Source: Lonicera japonica (taxonomy: Eukaryota; Streptophyta; Magnoliopsida; Dipsacales; Caprifoliaceae). From it: 64,000 nt of DNA. The DNA is taken from the NCBI GenBank assembly GCA_021464415.1, contig CM038465.1, positions 81,688,919 through 81,752,918 of the forward strand. The letters are read 5' to 3'. Within the stretch, counting starts at the first letter, position 1; each line of letters begins with the position of its first letter. Below, in pieces: positions 36,799 through 48,325 of the stretch. Below the pieces are notes generated by a model. That model had not been told where the DNA came from. It saw nothing but the letters and a program-made list of their open reading frames with translations, and searched no databases. Made by a program: the position numbers and the translations under genes.

Positions 36799-37701
36799 CT
36801 ACCTAATTTCTAGTAAAATAAATTATTAATAATTACCGGTCAAGCTTTTCTTGCCATGTCTATTGGTGTATACGGTATAAATTCAAATGTGATTTGACAA
36901 AATTATTTGGTGTAGTCTTGACCAATTCCATTTCTGACTAATCAATTTTCATCTGCAGTAGTTAGGGCTGAATATGAACATTTGGGCCGCCCAGAACCCA
37001 AACTAAAAGCGATTCGAAAAGGTTTACAAAGAAGCCAGTGTGTAAGCAGCGCCCCGCCGCCCGCCCCCAAAACTACGATTTTGCTAGGACTAGGATCGGG
37101 CTTCGTCTGTTCCATCAATAATATTAAGCTTTCAAAATTAAACAACCCATCGTCGTTCCTCGCTAATGTCCAAAAAAAATACAACAATTTTTAATTAATA
37201 TTTTATTAATTTGTTTCTAATTTCTTCATCTTTCATTTTATAACTATATGATCGAATAACTATAATTGAAATTAAAAATAATCATTAATTCTTATAAAAA
37301 TGTTGAAAATAAGTGGCCAATTGTTTTTTTTAGATAGTTATTTTATTTTTGATAATTTCTTTTTTTTCATACATATTTTTCTTTTTTCTGGATATCTCTT
37401 TACATTTTAAAAATGATTCATAAAAATCATATTTTTGTACACACGTTATGCATGTACGATCCCGTTATATACAAACTAAAGAAAATTTATTAAAAGGTAG
37501 TTCAAATCCCTTGAATTACACTGTAAGTGAAATTATTTTTGTGAATACAAACTTTCAAGGATAAAATAAAAAAGCTGACACATTTTCAAATATTTAAAAA
37601 CAACTTTTCAAATTTATAAAAGAGTAAATTTATTGTCTTTTTTAACAAGTTGACTATTTATTTAGAAATTGCACGTGAATGAATATATATATAGAGAGAG
37701 A
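36799..37701. other. Intergenic region with a GC-rich patch
   Basis: AT-rich except for about 36975-37110, where gggccgcccagaaccc and gcgccccgccgcccgccccc occur. Overlapping frames on both strands (36942-37194) read through it but resemble nothing known; it may be a fragment of a former gene or promoter. Confidence 0.35.
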
Positions 37702-37794
37702 GAGCCGATCCTATACGGACCAGTGCGTACGCACTTGTTGTTTTCGCAAGTGGGACTTAAGCTATTTTTTTTTCTTTCACATACGGATACTCTT

Positions 37795-39355
37795 TGTTGG
37801 TCGGATAATGACCCTAGAGGTGGGTGAATAGGGTTTTAAAAACTTAATGTGGAATTAAAATATTTTTAAAATATTTAAGTAAAGCAACTTAACTAAGTAA
37901 CAATATCAAGAAAATAATCAATTTCAAATAACCAATCCCAAGACAAACAAATAAGCAATATCAAAATACAAGCAATAATATAGCAAAAAAAAAGAGCTTG
38001 AGTTTAGAAAGATTAAACCAATTTGAAGTTTGAGACTTTTTATCCTCACGGTTCGATTTCTTAAACCATACGTCCGCGCTCGGTTAGTTCTCCGAGAATT
38101 TTCACTATTCAATCTTCTTCGGGTGAAGATCAAACCTCAATACAAATGTTGCTATGCACACAACACTCACAATGTAGCTATACACACTATACTTCTCACA
38201 AGATATGCTCTCTTACTTTACAAAAAGACAAACTCTCTTTTGAAATGAAAAATGAATTGTTTATGGTGATACACACCAATACAATAACTCTCAAGTGTAT
38301 TTAAAGATTACAAATGAAGTTCACACTAGAGTTTTCAAGATTGATAAAAAATATATAGCTCAAAAGATAAAAGATTGATCAAAATGTGTTCTTGAATCTT
38401 TGTATATTTTAATATATGAATAATAGAGTATTAGAATGATTCAAGGTATATTAAAACATGTCTCTAAGACCTCATATATATATATATATATCTTGCAAAC
38501 TCATATGACCGTTAGGGGTGATTAAAAAAGGTTTTGGGTTAAAGGTATACATTTTCAAACTTTTCAACAGCTAGTTTTGACAAAAAAATTCAAATTTGTT
38601 TTGATAATTTCTCCGAATTTGACCGTTGGATCATGCTCAAATTTTAGTCAAAAATGCTAAGAGATGTTGTCTAACTAATGTAAAAATTTTAAAATGATCA
38701 GAGTCCAGGAAGGCCTCCGTCTTACCGTTAGATCAAAACTGTGCGAAAATTTAGCGAATTTTAAATGTAAAATAAAAACATTTTTGTAATTTAACAATTT
38801 AGTTCAAAATACAATTCTAATGATTTTTGAACCTTAGATATATGTTTCTAAGATACCTATTTTTATTAGAGCTTAAAATATGATCATTTAAAATAATATG
38901 AATTTATTTTGAAACTCGGTCTTTGTAAAATGATGTTTTTCAAATAAATTCAATTTCAAACTTGTTTGAATCAATCTTTAAAAGATGCATGAATACGTTT
39001 GAGCTATAAGTATTTGATCAAAAAAGTAACTTTACATAAATTTTAAGCACTCACTCAATTACCGAATTAACGAGTTTTCGAATGCTTTAATTTGTTTCTT
39101 CAGATTCTTCATTTGAAGTTTTTTCCTTGAAACTTTTCATATAGTCTTTTGATCATTTGTGCTTCATGATTTGCATTGAGAGATTTAATTTTCTTTATCT
39201 TATCCAATGATCGAATAGTGAAAGATTGATCCTTGTCATGTTTTTCTTGAATTTTTCAAGTAAATAAATTGTATACTTATATCAAGAAACATGTTAAATT
39301 ACACATGATTGATTTATTGTTATTATCAAAATAAGATTAAAAACTTAGGTCAACA
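37795..39355. repeat. Solo LTR (1561 bp) in left arm of the Pack-MULE-like element
   Basis: Starts tgttggtcggataatg and ends aggtcaaca (TG...CA). Aligns over its length with the element at 54475-55993, sharing for example cctcacggttcgatttctt and cttcgggtgaagatcaaacc. Flanks ctctt and ctttt are a 4-of-5 match to a target duplication. No internal retroelement sequence is present, so it is the product of LTR-LTR recombination. Confidence 0.88.
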
Positions 39356-39812
39356 CTTTTATCTCACTCTCCCACCCACTCCGTCTCTTTCTCTTTCAAA
39401 GCCACAGCTAAAGCCACTGCTCTCTCTCTCACTCTCATCGAAGCTCCGTCTCTCTCTCTTTCTCTCAAAGCCACCTGCGACCACAAACCCATCGAAGCTA
39501 AAATTGATATACTGTATGTAATTGTAGGTTCTTCCTTATTTTTTTTTTTGGATTTTGACAAGGAAAAATATAGATTATGTACGAATACAAGTAGGCTTGT
39601 GAAAGAAAATGATATATGTTAGATGCAATACAAATGAAATTCAGAGGGGAAAAAATTTCATGACTCAAAATTGTTCTACAACATGAAGTTCTTGAATAGA
39701 GACCAAAAACTGGGAATTTAGTTCAACTACTGTACATTGAGAAAATGGATTAAGCAGTGATGATTTTGGTGAAGAATAATCTCTAGAGCTACCTTTTGAA
39801 TCTTATGAGTTT

Positions 39813-39820
39813 TATAAATA
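39813..39820 (+). promoter_or_regulatory. TATA box in the captured GST segment
   Basis: TATAAATA about 64 bp upstream of the GST-like ATG, suggesting the promoter was captured together with the coding start. Confidence 0.45.
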
Positions 39821-39883
39821 AAAGAACCCATTAAAGTAAGAAGACTGACATAAACATAGTCCAAGAATTATGAAGCAGAAAAA

Positions 39884-40015
39884 ATGGAAGAAGTGAAATT
39901 AATAGGAACTTGGGCAATTCCATTTAGTTACAGAGTAATATGGGCTCTGAAACTAAAAGGAGTTGAATACGAATATGTAGAAGCTGTTGTTTGCCAACTA
40001 GGTTTCAAAATGTAA
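39884..40015 (+). pseudogene. Captured N-terminal fragment of a tau-class glutathione S-transferase
   Basis: 43 codons then a stop. The start reads [20 protein letters not shown] and continues [13 protein letters not shown], the first beta strand, alpha helix and second strand of the thioredoxin-like GST domain; S15 is in the position of the catalytic serine that activates glutathione in tau-class enzymes. After about residue 33 the sequence leaves the family ([10 protein letters not shown], stop), so roughly 180 residues of a normal protein of about 220 are absent. It lies between the long inverted arms of the host element, in the same direction as its TATA box. A complete enzyme cannot be made; a short transcript could silence or compete with real GST genes, but this is speculation. 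Confidence 0.8.
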
Positions 40016-40417
40016 AAATAGGCTATTCCACTTTTTAAATGAAGATTGATTTTTTAAAGATGAATTTAGTCAAATTCTTTGGTTCAATTGATTGGGAACA
40101 AGAATCATATACTTATTTTGCCAAATTAACTGACTTCATTATTTCTTCATTCTTCACACTGCTGCAATTTCTTCGGTGGGTTTAGCTTTGGTGGGTTTGT
40201 GGTCGCAGGTGGCTTTGAGAGAGAGAGAGACGGAGCTTCGGTGAGAGTGAGAGAGAGAGAGAGAGAGAGAGCGCAATGGCTTCAGCTGTGGCTTTGAGTG
40301 AGAGAGACGGAGTGGGAGAGTGAAAGTATCTGTATGTGAAAGAAAAAAAAAGAATAACTTAAGTCCCACTTGCGGAAATGACCAGTGCGTACGCACTGGT
40401 CCGTGTAGAATCGACTC

Positions 40418-41876
40418 TATATACATATGAAAAGAGTAATATTATATTTTATGAATATTTTTATTATTTATTTTTATCCATTATATAAAGGAAAATGCTT
40501 TTCTAAAAGTCTATAAGTTTTCCACAACTTACGGACAAATTATGACCACATATTTGGTCAAATACTTTGACTAGATAAACTTTCAAATTTTGAAATTACC
40601 AACTTTCATCTTATCTTTATATTATTAACATTTTAACCCCTAAAAATAGAAACGCCACTTTAAAAAATATTTGTATGACCCAACTTACTTTCACCCTATA
40701 TTTATATCATTAACATTTTTAACCCCTAAAAGATAGAAGCATTCACTTTAAATAATATTTAAGGAACTAATATTAATTATTTCATTTAGGCTCCGCTTGA
40801 TAATAACATGAACAATAAAAAGCAAAATACTTGATTTGTGTAAGGAGTATCATTAATAATATGTCGGTACAATCATTGAGAAATGATACTAAAAAAATTA
40901 TATAAAATAGTAACATATATTTTTTTCTTTAAAAAACTACACGTTATTAACATAAACAAAAGCTAATAAAATTAAAGAACACAATAAATTTCTGTAATTT
41001 TATTGTAATATTTCAAATTAATTTTTTATCTCAAATTAATAATCAAATATTCATATAATAGTGTTATAATTAAAGCTTTAGTTTTAAATAAATAAAATTC
41101 ATCTTTTGTAGGAGAAATATTTGATATATAGGAAGAGTATGTAACAGATGAAAATATTAAATACAACATTATTTTGAGTAGGCGGGATTGTCAAAATTCT
41201 AATATTTTTTTGAGTAGGCAAGATCCTCAAAATCACAACCTTTTGAGCAGATTCTGAAATTCGTTAATTAATTGGATTTTAAAATTTCACAAGATTTTAA
41301 AAGAATTATTTAAATAACGTGATTTACCTTCAAAATCATGCTAGAAAAACATACCCTTAACACCTTTATAATTTAATAGCTTTAGTTTTAAAGCCTCTCT
41401 GTAAATATAAAAATAAATTATATATTTGAGCATATCCTATTTTTAATTGGTAATGGAGAAACCTAATTTAACTTTAATACAAATATTAGATGGGTGAATT
41501 TATGTAAAAGACAAAATAGAGTCTTAATTTTGTAATTTTGAATTTAATAATAGTAGATTTTTATTTCAAAACTAAATACAGAGTTTGAATAAGAGTGAAT
41601 ATTTTTCTCACATTTGTAATTAAAAATTATCTGTAAGTTTAAAACTTACAACGTCTTTCACTCTAGTAAGGTCCTTATATAAATTATATTTTTATAAGAA
41701 AAAAATAAATTATGATTTATTTAATATATCAAGTAAGAATAATTAAAATTTGTCGGAAAAAAAAAAAGAAGAAGAAGAGGAGGGTGTGTGTTTGTGTGGG
41801 GAAGAGTTGGGTGTAGGGTGGGGGTAGTAAACTATTAACTCTAGCCGAGTAAACCGATGACCACGCAAATATTGCG
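40418..41876. other. Intergenic region upstream of F-box/Sel1 gene
   Basis: About 1.5 kb, very AT-rich. A diverged tandem duplication of about 80 bp at 40598-40760 shares ttatattattaacattt and aacccctaaaa. A purine-rich tract at 41758-41830 precedes the gene. No other gene seen. Confidence 0.45.
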
Positions 41877-42077
41877 ATGAAACGTCATGCTTTTTTGTTC
41901 TCTTTCTCTCGTCTGAAACTCAAAGTCCACATAACGTCAAATCACCTCCCTCCCAAAACGACCGGCTCCCTCTTCTCTTCTCTTCTCTCCTCTTCTGTAC
42001 GCACTCTGTGTACCCGAGTTTTAGTTGGCATACATACATATTTTTATAGTTCATTGATTAAAGACTGCTTCTTATAA
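41877..42077 (+). other. Possible upstream ORF in the F-box/Sel1 5' leader
   Basis: A 66-codon frame, MKRHAFLFSFSRLKLKVH and onward, whose stop lies six bases before the main ATG. If transcription begins upstream of 41877 it would reduce translation of the main frame. No evidence of conservation available; could be chance. Confidence 0.3.
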
Positions 42078-42083
42078 AATGAG

Positions 42084-44677
42084 ATGAATCAGAGAACCTG
42101 GCCTTACCGATCGGACGGTTCTCACTTCGTTTCCCTTCCATTTCCCTGCAACACCCACCACCGCCAAAACAATTGTTATGGCTTCTCAAAACCCAACGTC
42201 CGTCAGTTTCGCTTCGGTGAATCTACCTCGTCACGCTCCAGTCATCATCGTGATTTCTCCATGTTACCAAACGATGTTTTGACAAAAATTGCAGCCAATT
42301 TCACGCTCCCAAACCTCCAATCGGCTTCCTTGGTCTGCAAATCATGGAGGGACGCGCTTCGCCCCCTCAGAGAGGCCATGCTGTTCCTCCGGTGGGGGAA
42401 GCGGTTCAAGCACGGCCGCGCCGGTCTCTGCCCTAATCTTCACAAAGCTCTCGATTCATTTCTGAAAGGTGCGGCGCGTGGCTCCACCCTTGCTATGGTA
42501 GATGCTGGTCTTGTTTACTGGGAAATGGGGAACAAGGAGAAGGGGATTGAGCTTTATCGGAAGGCGGCCGAGCTCGGAGATCCAGCTGGTCAGTTGAATT
42601 TGGGGATTTCCTACTTGCAAGGTAACCGCGTCGATCACTACTGATTTTTGCTTGATTTATTATATTTGTTTCGATGGCTAATGCGTGTTTTGATTAATTG
42701 TGGTTAACAATTAGTTAGTACGGTGATAGATGATACTCGCCGAAAAGGAGGAAAAATTCTTGCTCAGATGATAAATTGTTTATAAAATAGCTAATTAATT
42801 AAACTTACAAGAGTTGTTTCTGACCTATCTCTAATTGGTGTCTAAACGGCAAATTATTGTTATGAGAAAGAGTACATTTAACCCCTAAACTTTAGAAGGC
42901 ACCATTTATTCATTTAACCCTGCAAACTATTGACCAAGTTTCACTTTAGCCCTTCCTTCCACTTCGATTGTTGAAGATGACGGAAAATGGTCATGTTCAC
43001 CACACATGATCATTTTATTTTGATTCAACGTCTAAAAACTAACATGCATATATATACATGTTATTGTTTGTATATATATATATATATTTATATAACTATA
43101 TATAGCGTTATTGTTCTTGTAATTAAACTTTGTTTTATTATATAACGCTAGTCAAGCCTCCATTAAGATGAAATCCTTGATACGCCATTGGTTATAACAG
43201 TTGTCCATCTATATAGATGTAAACCTATAGGTTTAATAAAGTTAATTTAATTGATTGCCTTAGCTTTGTGCTTTAGACTATTTGTTAGCAGTCTTTAGGA
43301 TCGTGAATGTCCCTCATAATGGTGGTACACCCTAGCTAGTTCTCAAAATAAATTGCTTCTTAAAAAAATCAATCCCCCCATTTGATGGACTTACCCTGTT
43401 AGATTGCATGCAGCTGAACCTCCAAATGTGAAGGAGGCTATTAAATGGTTACATCAAGCTTCTGTTGCTGGCAATGTTCGCGCTCAGTACCAACTTGCTC
43501 TGTGCTTACACCAAGGTCGTGGGGTGGACCGAAATCTGCCAGAAGCCGTATGCATTATTTAAACATTTTTCTGGTTCTGCGAATTGGTGAAATTGGGTTA
43601 CCATTTTAATTTTCTGACCTAAAGTTGGCATATCTGATGTTTAGCAATAAGCCAATAAAACTGTTGGCTGCTCAAATTCTGATACAAACTGTCCTCCCAA
43701 ACTATTTGTTGTACACATTCCAGTATTTTAAAACAATTGTAATCAAGTCTTTCAGGGTCCAGTATCCTTCCCTAAAAAATATGACACTTTTTTTGATGAA
43801 AAGGTTCAAAAGTTTTGAAATCACTACTAATTTTTATGAAAAGTTGTGAAAAGAGATCAGTGATATGGAGAGATGTTTTTCATCTTTTTCCCTTTTCCAT
43901 GGAAATATTTTCTTACCCATCCCCTGAAGAATTGGAATACATAGAAAATCCAAAAAACTAGTTGAAAAATCTCACCAAATGACTCATTTCCTTTTCCAAC
44001 GTCGCATAAAAATTAGTATTGTTTTCAACTATTTTCCAACATTTTATCAAACGCGTCCTTAAATTCTAATTTTTTATCGGGGCTTCCTTGCAACTCTTTT
44101 TCTTCCTTTCTTGTTTAAACAGGCTAGATGGTATCTGAGAGCTGCAGAAGGTGGGTATGTGCGTGCTATGTATAATGCTTCCCTGTGCTACTCATTCGGT
44201 GAGGGTTTAGTCCGGAGTCATCGACAAGCAAGGAAATGGATGAAGCAAGCGGCTGATCGTGGTCACAGTAAAGCTCAGTTTGAGCATGGGCTTGGTCTTT
44301 TTTCTGTATGTTTCCTATACATAGCCATAGCTGCAAATTGTCCAGCTCATTAACAATTTTATGAACTTATCCCAGCAGTTTCACAAGGCAATCAAACCCA
44401 AATTTTTTCGTGCTTCCCAGATTTCTTCCAAATACTCATCATCAGAACAGAGTTTCCTTTTAATACTATTTTTGATAATTTTGGATCATGACTCTGATTA
44501 TTTGGGCAGGAAGGAGAGATGATGAAGGCAGTAGTATACCTGGAGCTTGCCACGCGGGCAGGGGAGACGGCAGCAGCTCGGGTGAGGAATGTTATAGTAC
44601 AACAGCTGTCAGCTGCTTCTCGTGACCGAGCTATGCTCCTTGCTAGCAACTGGCGTGCCTTGCCTTCACCTCGTTGA
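42084..44677 (+). CDS. F-box protein with Sel1-like repeats (At1g70590-type)
   Basis: Likely substrate adaptor of an SCF ubiquitin ligase: the F-box binds the SKP1-type subunit and the Sel1 repeats bind a target. Exons 42084-42621, 43414-43547, 44123-44305 and 44510-44677 join in frame, 1023 nt, 340 residues. The F-box spans about residues 57-97 (DFSMLPNDVLTKIAANF, then LQSASLVCKSWRDAL). From about 120 onward there are tandem 30-40-residue helical repeats: STLAMVDAGLVYWEMGN, AAELGDPAGQLNLGISYLQG, NVRAQYQLALCLHQGRGVD, YVRAMYNASLCYSFGEGL, and HSKAQFEHGLGLFSEGEM. The C-terminus is SNWRALPSPR. The start MNQRTWPYRSDGS resembles the Arabidopsis protein's start. Exon borders agree with GT-AG and keep repeat units intact. 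The biological target is not known to me. Confidence 0.93.
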
Positions 44678-46088
44678 GTTTTTCCTCATGGTCTTTTATA
44701 CTTTTGAACGTTCTTCATCTCCTCTTCCTTGTTTTAGCCCTACTATGCAAGTGTTGTGTATAATTGTAATTGCAATATGATGAGTAATTGGTGCTTCTAA
44801 GATCTATATATTTGATGATATATTGTGTATCTTTTCTATGTATTACACGATGAAGATTCGCTCTAAATGCTCTTGTTTAACAACTAATATTGGATTTGAT
44901 GTTTAGGGACCTCCTAGGAGTAGTACAGTGGTAGACCTGACTAGCGGGTTTTTTTTTTTTTGGAAAATAGAACAATTAAAGCATTTCTGAAGCTTCAAAA
45001 TGACCGATCAGTGTTTTTTTTTTTTTAAATAAACTGTGTTGTTATAAATTGATGAAATGTGTATATGTAAAATTGTGTAGTGTTAGGAAAATTTAATGAT
45101 AAATATGATCATACTAAATTACATCAAGATGACGAATAAAAAACTGAACTAAGGAACTTCACAAATTTGAGGGTATATATACAACTCACGGTTAACCACC
45201 ACTCCTAGTTTCTTGAATCAGGGTGGATGTAGCACACTCGAGTGATTGGAAAATTGTAAATAGACTACTTTAGAAGAGTCGTGTTCTCAATTTTAAGGCC
45301 AATCAATCGGCCTGGAACAGTATGGATTCATATCTCCAAAGAGAGATTACAACACTGTGACGTTGTCGTTCGAATTCTCCGATTGAACTCATCTGTTCTT
45401 CAACGTTGATACGATGCTGGGCTGTGAAAAAAAGTAGGCTAAGGGACTCTAAAGCAATGACACCAATACAACACTACTATTAAAAAGAAAAGAAAAATCA
45501 CAGCTAAGGAAAAGATACGAGTGTTGGGCCATGTAGTCTCAGTCTATCTAATATGATAACGAATCACTTCGAAAAGAACAGCCCAGGAGTGAAAAAATTT
45601 CTAGAAAGGAAAACTAAATCCCAACTACAAAACATGTCATTATCTTGTTCCAAAAATATAATGCAGCTCTAGAGGCTAGAGTTACTAAGCTCGATGAAAT
45701 GTCCTTTTAAGATTTAAGGTTCCAGAGCTTTCCAAGTATCATTGAAAGCCCAAGGAAAGTTCTTGTTTCTCAAATCCTCTTGTCCTACGGAAGAGGTTTG
45801 TTTTTGCTAATGAATATTTAATGCGAGAGTTTTAAGCATTGAAAGGTACAACAAGCTGTTTTTTTTTATATCATTAAGAAATTAATTGGCATTTTTTTAA
45901 TGATTAAACATTCATCATTAAGAGACATCGACCCCGCTGAATGTTTAATGCTAAATTTAAAACATTGTTTATACGAACACTTAATATTTAGAGTCACATT
46001 TATAATAAAAAAAATAAACATCTTTATACCTTAGATTCAGCATTCAGTAATCAGTATTTAGCGGTTAAAATAAATAAATAAATGCACT
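44678..46088. other. Intergenic region, tail to tail
   Basis: 1.4 kb between the 3' ends of the F-box/Sel1 and ARM genes. Two long T runs (about 44949-44961 and 45016-45026) and no recognisable gene or repeat family. Confidence 0.45.
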
Positions 46089-47909
46089 CTAAGACTGCCT
46101 TCTAGAAGGTGAACGAGAAGGACTTGTATCAAGGCTGTTTATAGCCCGGGACACCAATTCTTTCAACTCTGCGTGATTTTTGCCCGATGCTGCAACCAGG
46201 CCTCGTGCTTCTTGGAGATCCCTACTCTGCCCCTGACTTATTGCAAGGTAACACAGAAGATTCAACGCGTGTCTCTGACTCCATTTGTTACCCCTCAACA
46301 GTCTCATAAGAAAAGGGACTGCATTGAACTCGATTATGGCCTTTGAGTGCTCCAAGCTAAGAAAATTCTCTTCACAAGCAAACTTCCCAAGTGAAATCGC
46401 AGCTTCCGTTGCCACATCTTCGTTCTTATGACTAAGAAGCTCGGCTAACACACAGACAACCTCGTGATGTCTTGCTGTGAATGATCGAGCCAATGAACCA
46501 ATTGACGTTATGGCGGGGATTTGCAATGATGGGGTCTCCTTTTTACTCAGCCTCAAGAGCTGGTCCAGAACTGCTTTTGCAGCAGAAGAATTCATCTTAA
46601 AAGCAGCCCGCCTGAGGCTCGTATTGGTTTCGGCCGCTTCTGTTACGTACATTATTATCATCAAACAGTTTATCATCAGCTCTCCTTCTTCGCGCTCGAT
46701 AAGCTTAGCCAGAAAAAACAACAGCTTCTTCTCTGTTATCCTCCTACAATTCGGCACACTCCCTCTTGCAAGCTTCCACAAAGCCTTGGCACAATTGATT
46801 TTCAACGTAAGCTTTGTCTCGGGCCTTTCGTTCTCCCTCTCTTCCCTCTCCAAATCTGACCATAAAGGTGAACCCGAACCCGAACCAGGCTCAAAATTCA
46901 AGGACAGTAACCTCTTCCTCTGATCATCCCTGCTGATTTGAACAACAGAGTGAACGCTTTGCTTACTGGTAACCTTGATCTTAGGATTATCAAAAATAGT
47001 GCCAAATGACAACAATATTCCCAACGTCCTAATCACATTCTCCCTTCCAAGATCCTCCTGCACATCTTCGTTGTGCTCGGCCATTGTGGCAACCAAATTT
47101 GCTGCAAGAATTTGAACCTTCATTGGCGACTTTGCGAGAACCTGAGCTATAATTGGAACACCAAGCTCCATGGCAATCATCTTAACCCTCTCTTGATCGT
47201 TGGCCAAATGAAACAGGGAGGTCGAGGCAGCAATTTGGGCGGCTGGATCATCACTGTCCTTGAAGAGATTTAACAGCGGAGGAATCCCGCCTTCTTCAAT
47301 GATAAGACTTTTATTCCTATCACTGTCCCGAGCAATCGAGGCAAGTCCATTGGCAGCATCGATCCGGTCGGTGAATACCTGAAAACGAAGGGAAGCTATG
47401 AAAGTCCAAATCCAAGACAAGACGTGATCACCGTTGCAAATAGGCGGCGGAGAGATGAGAATACTACTAGGTCCGACTGTGGTGGTGTCGGAAGTGGCAG
47501 TGGAGGAGTTGGTTTTGGAGATGGTGAGGAACCAGTCCAGGTTTCGAATGGAAGACTGGAGCAGATCGTATAGCTTGCGGAAATCTCCACCCCTGATGAA
47601 GCCGAGGGTGCAATGGCAGTAGTTGCGGAGGCTGCACTTGTTGACTATGGTTAAGGTGCGGTGGAGGCTTTTGGAAGCATCGGCGGTGATGAGGCGAAGA
47701 GGGCGCTCGTAGGTCGGAGGGATTATTGACAGGGAAGAGCAGAGCTTTTCCCGAAGACGCCCGACTTGGTTGCCCACTTCAGAGCACTCGAACTGGAATG
47801 ATTTGGCCTCTTCAACAACTTCCAGTATCTCACCTGATAACTTTATTAGATATGATAGCACGTCTATGATTTCTTCCTCTTTTTCTTCTTCTTCTTCTTC
47901 AATCGCCAT
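46089..47909 (-). CDS. Armadillo-repeat-only-like protein
   Basis: Single exon, 606 residues. An acidic start (MAIEEEEEEKEEE) leads into an N-terminal helical domain (about 15-170) with the YERPLRLITADASKSLHRTL block, typical of plant ARO-type proteins, then a low-complexity Thr/Ser stretch. Armadillo repeats begin near residue 183 (RIDAANGLASIARDSDRNKS, IIEEGGIPPLLNLFKDSDDP, AAQIAASTSLFHLANDQERV) and run to about 580 with a charged insertion near 345-375 (SGSGSPLWSDLEREERENER). The C-terminus is Ser/Arg-rich (SRSPSRRQS). ARM repeats form a superhelical protein-binding surface; ARO proteins are linked to cytoskeleton and polarity control in tip-growing cells, but this copy could belong to a sister branch. 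No motif suggests U-box or F-box activity. Minus-strand start ATG at 47907-47909 is the first in frame. Confidence 0.9.
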   Translation of the reverse strand: MAIEEEEEEKEEEIIDVLSYLIKLSGEILEVVEEAKSFQFECSEVGNQVGRLREKLCSSLSIIPPTYERPLRLITADASKSLHRTLTIVNKCSLRNYCHCTLGFIRGGDFRKLYDLLQSSIRNLDWFLTISKTNSSTATSDTTTVGPSSILISPPPICNGDHVLSWIWTFIASLRFQVFTDRIDAANGLASIARDSDRNKSLIIEEGGIPPLLNLFKDSDDPAAQIAASTSLFHLANDQERVKMIAMELGVPIIAQVLAKSPMKVQILAANLVATMAEHNEDVQEDLGRENVIRTLGILLSFGTIFDNPKIKVTSKQSVHSVVQISRDDQRKRLLSLNFEPGSGSGSPLWSDLEREERENERPETKLTLKINCAKALWKLARGSVPNCRRITEKKLLFFLAKLIEREEGELMINCLMIIMYVTEAAETNTSLRRAAFKMNSSAAKAVLDQLLRLSKKETPSLQIPAITSIGSLARSFTARHHEVVCVLAELLSHKNEDVATEAAISLGKFACEENFLSLEHSKAIIEFNAVPFLMRLLRGNKWSQRHALNLLCYLAISQGQSRDLQEARGLVAASGKNHAELKELVSRAINSLDTSPSRSPSRRQS

Positions 47910-48325
47910 TGTTTATAATTAGTTCAATAGGAGCAATGATGAATATATGAAATTCATCATCAAATACTAGTAATAATAATTATGAATTAAGCATTTGATT
48001 TGATTTGATTTATGAGTAGAGAGAGAGAAAAGATTTTGGATTTTGAAAGTAGGAATTTACTACTATTAGTTTTGAGGTGGGTTTGTTATGCTGAAAAAGA
48101 TGATGAGTTTGTGTAACTGCATGTCTTTATTTGTTTGTTGGGTTCGATTTCAAATCTTTTAGAACGCGCGTGGTTGTTGATAATCGTAACTGTACAAATC
48201 ACTTGGCCTAACGCCCCTCCACTCTAATTTTCTATAAACTTGTACAAAACAAAATATTAACTTGTGAGTTTATTGAATAGATAGAAGAAATAACTCCCTA
48301 TGGAAAAAATGTGTGTATTTATAAT
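47910..48325. other. Upstream region of ARM gene
   Basis: About 400 bp presumed promoter and 5' UTR of the minus-strand ARM gene. Contains gagagagagaaaag near 48020; no clear TATA box chosen. Confidence 0.4.

Larger units (their letters stand above)
37702..40417. mobile_element. Long-TIR (Pack-MULE-like) element carrying a GST gene fragment
   Basis: Right arm (40175-40417), read on the other strand, matches the left arm (37702-37794 plus 39356-39500): gagtcgattctacacggacc versus gagccgatcctatacggacc, then cagtgcgtacgcact, cgcaagtgggacttaag, and a GA/CT-rich stretch with aaagccacctgcgaccacaa in both. The arms are about 240 bp each. The left arm is split by a solo LTR. The 640-bp interior carries a TATA box and the start of a tau-class GST coding region. 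Without the LTR the element is about 1.15 kb. Long TIRs around a cellular gene fragment, with no transposase, define a Pack-MULE; Mutator membership is inferred from TIR length. Confidence 0.78.

Noticed and set aside
36942..37194. Overlapping 81- and 70-codon frames on opposite strands
   Set aside because: Open because of a GC-rich patch; neither resembles a known protein and both are short.
39309..39521. 70-codon frame and its antisense in the GA/CT-rich arm
   Set aside because: Made of simple CT repeats in the inverted arm and solo LTR border; the other arm gives similar frames on the opposite strand.
46477..46923. 148-codon plus-strand frame
   Set aside because: Antisense shadow of the ARM-repeat gene.
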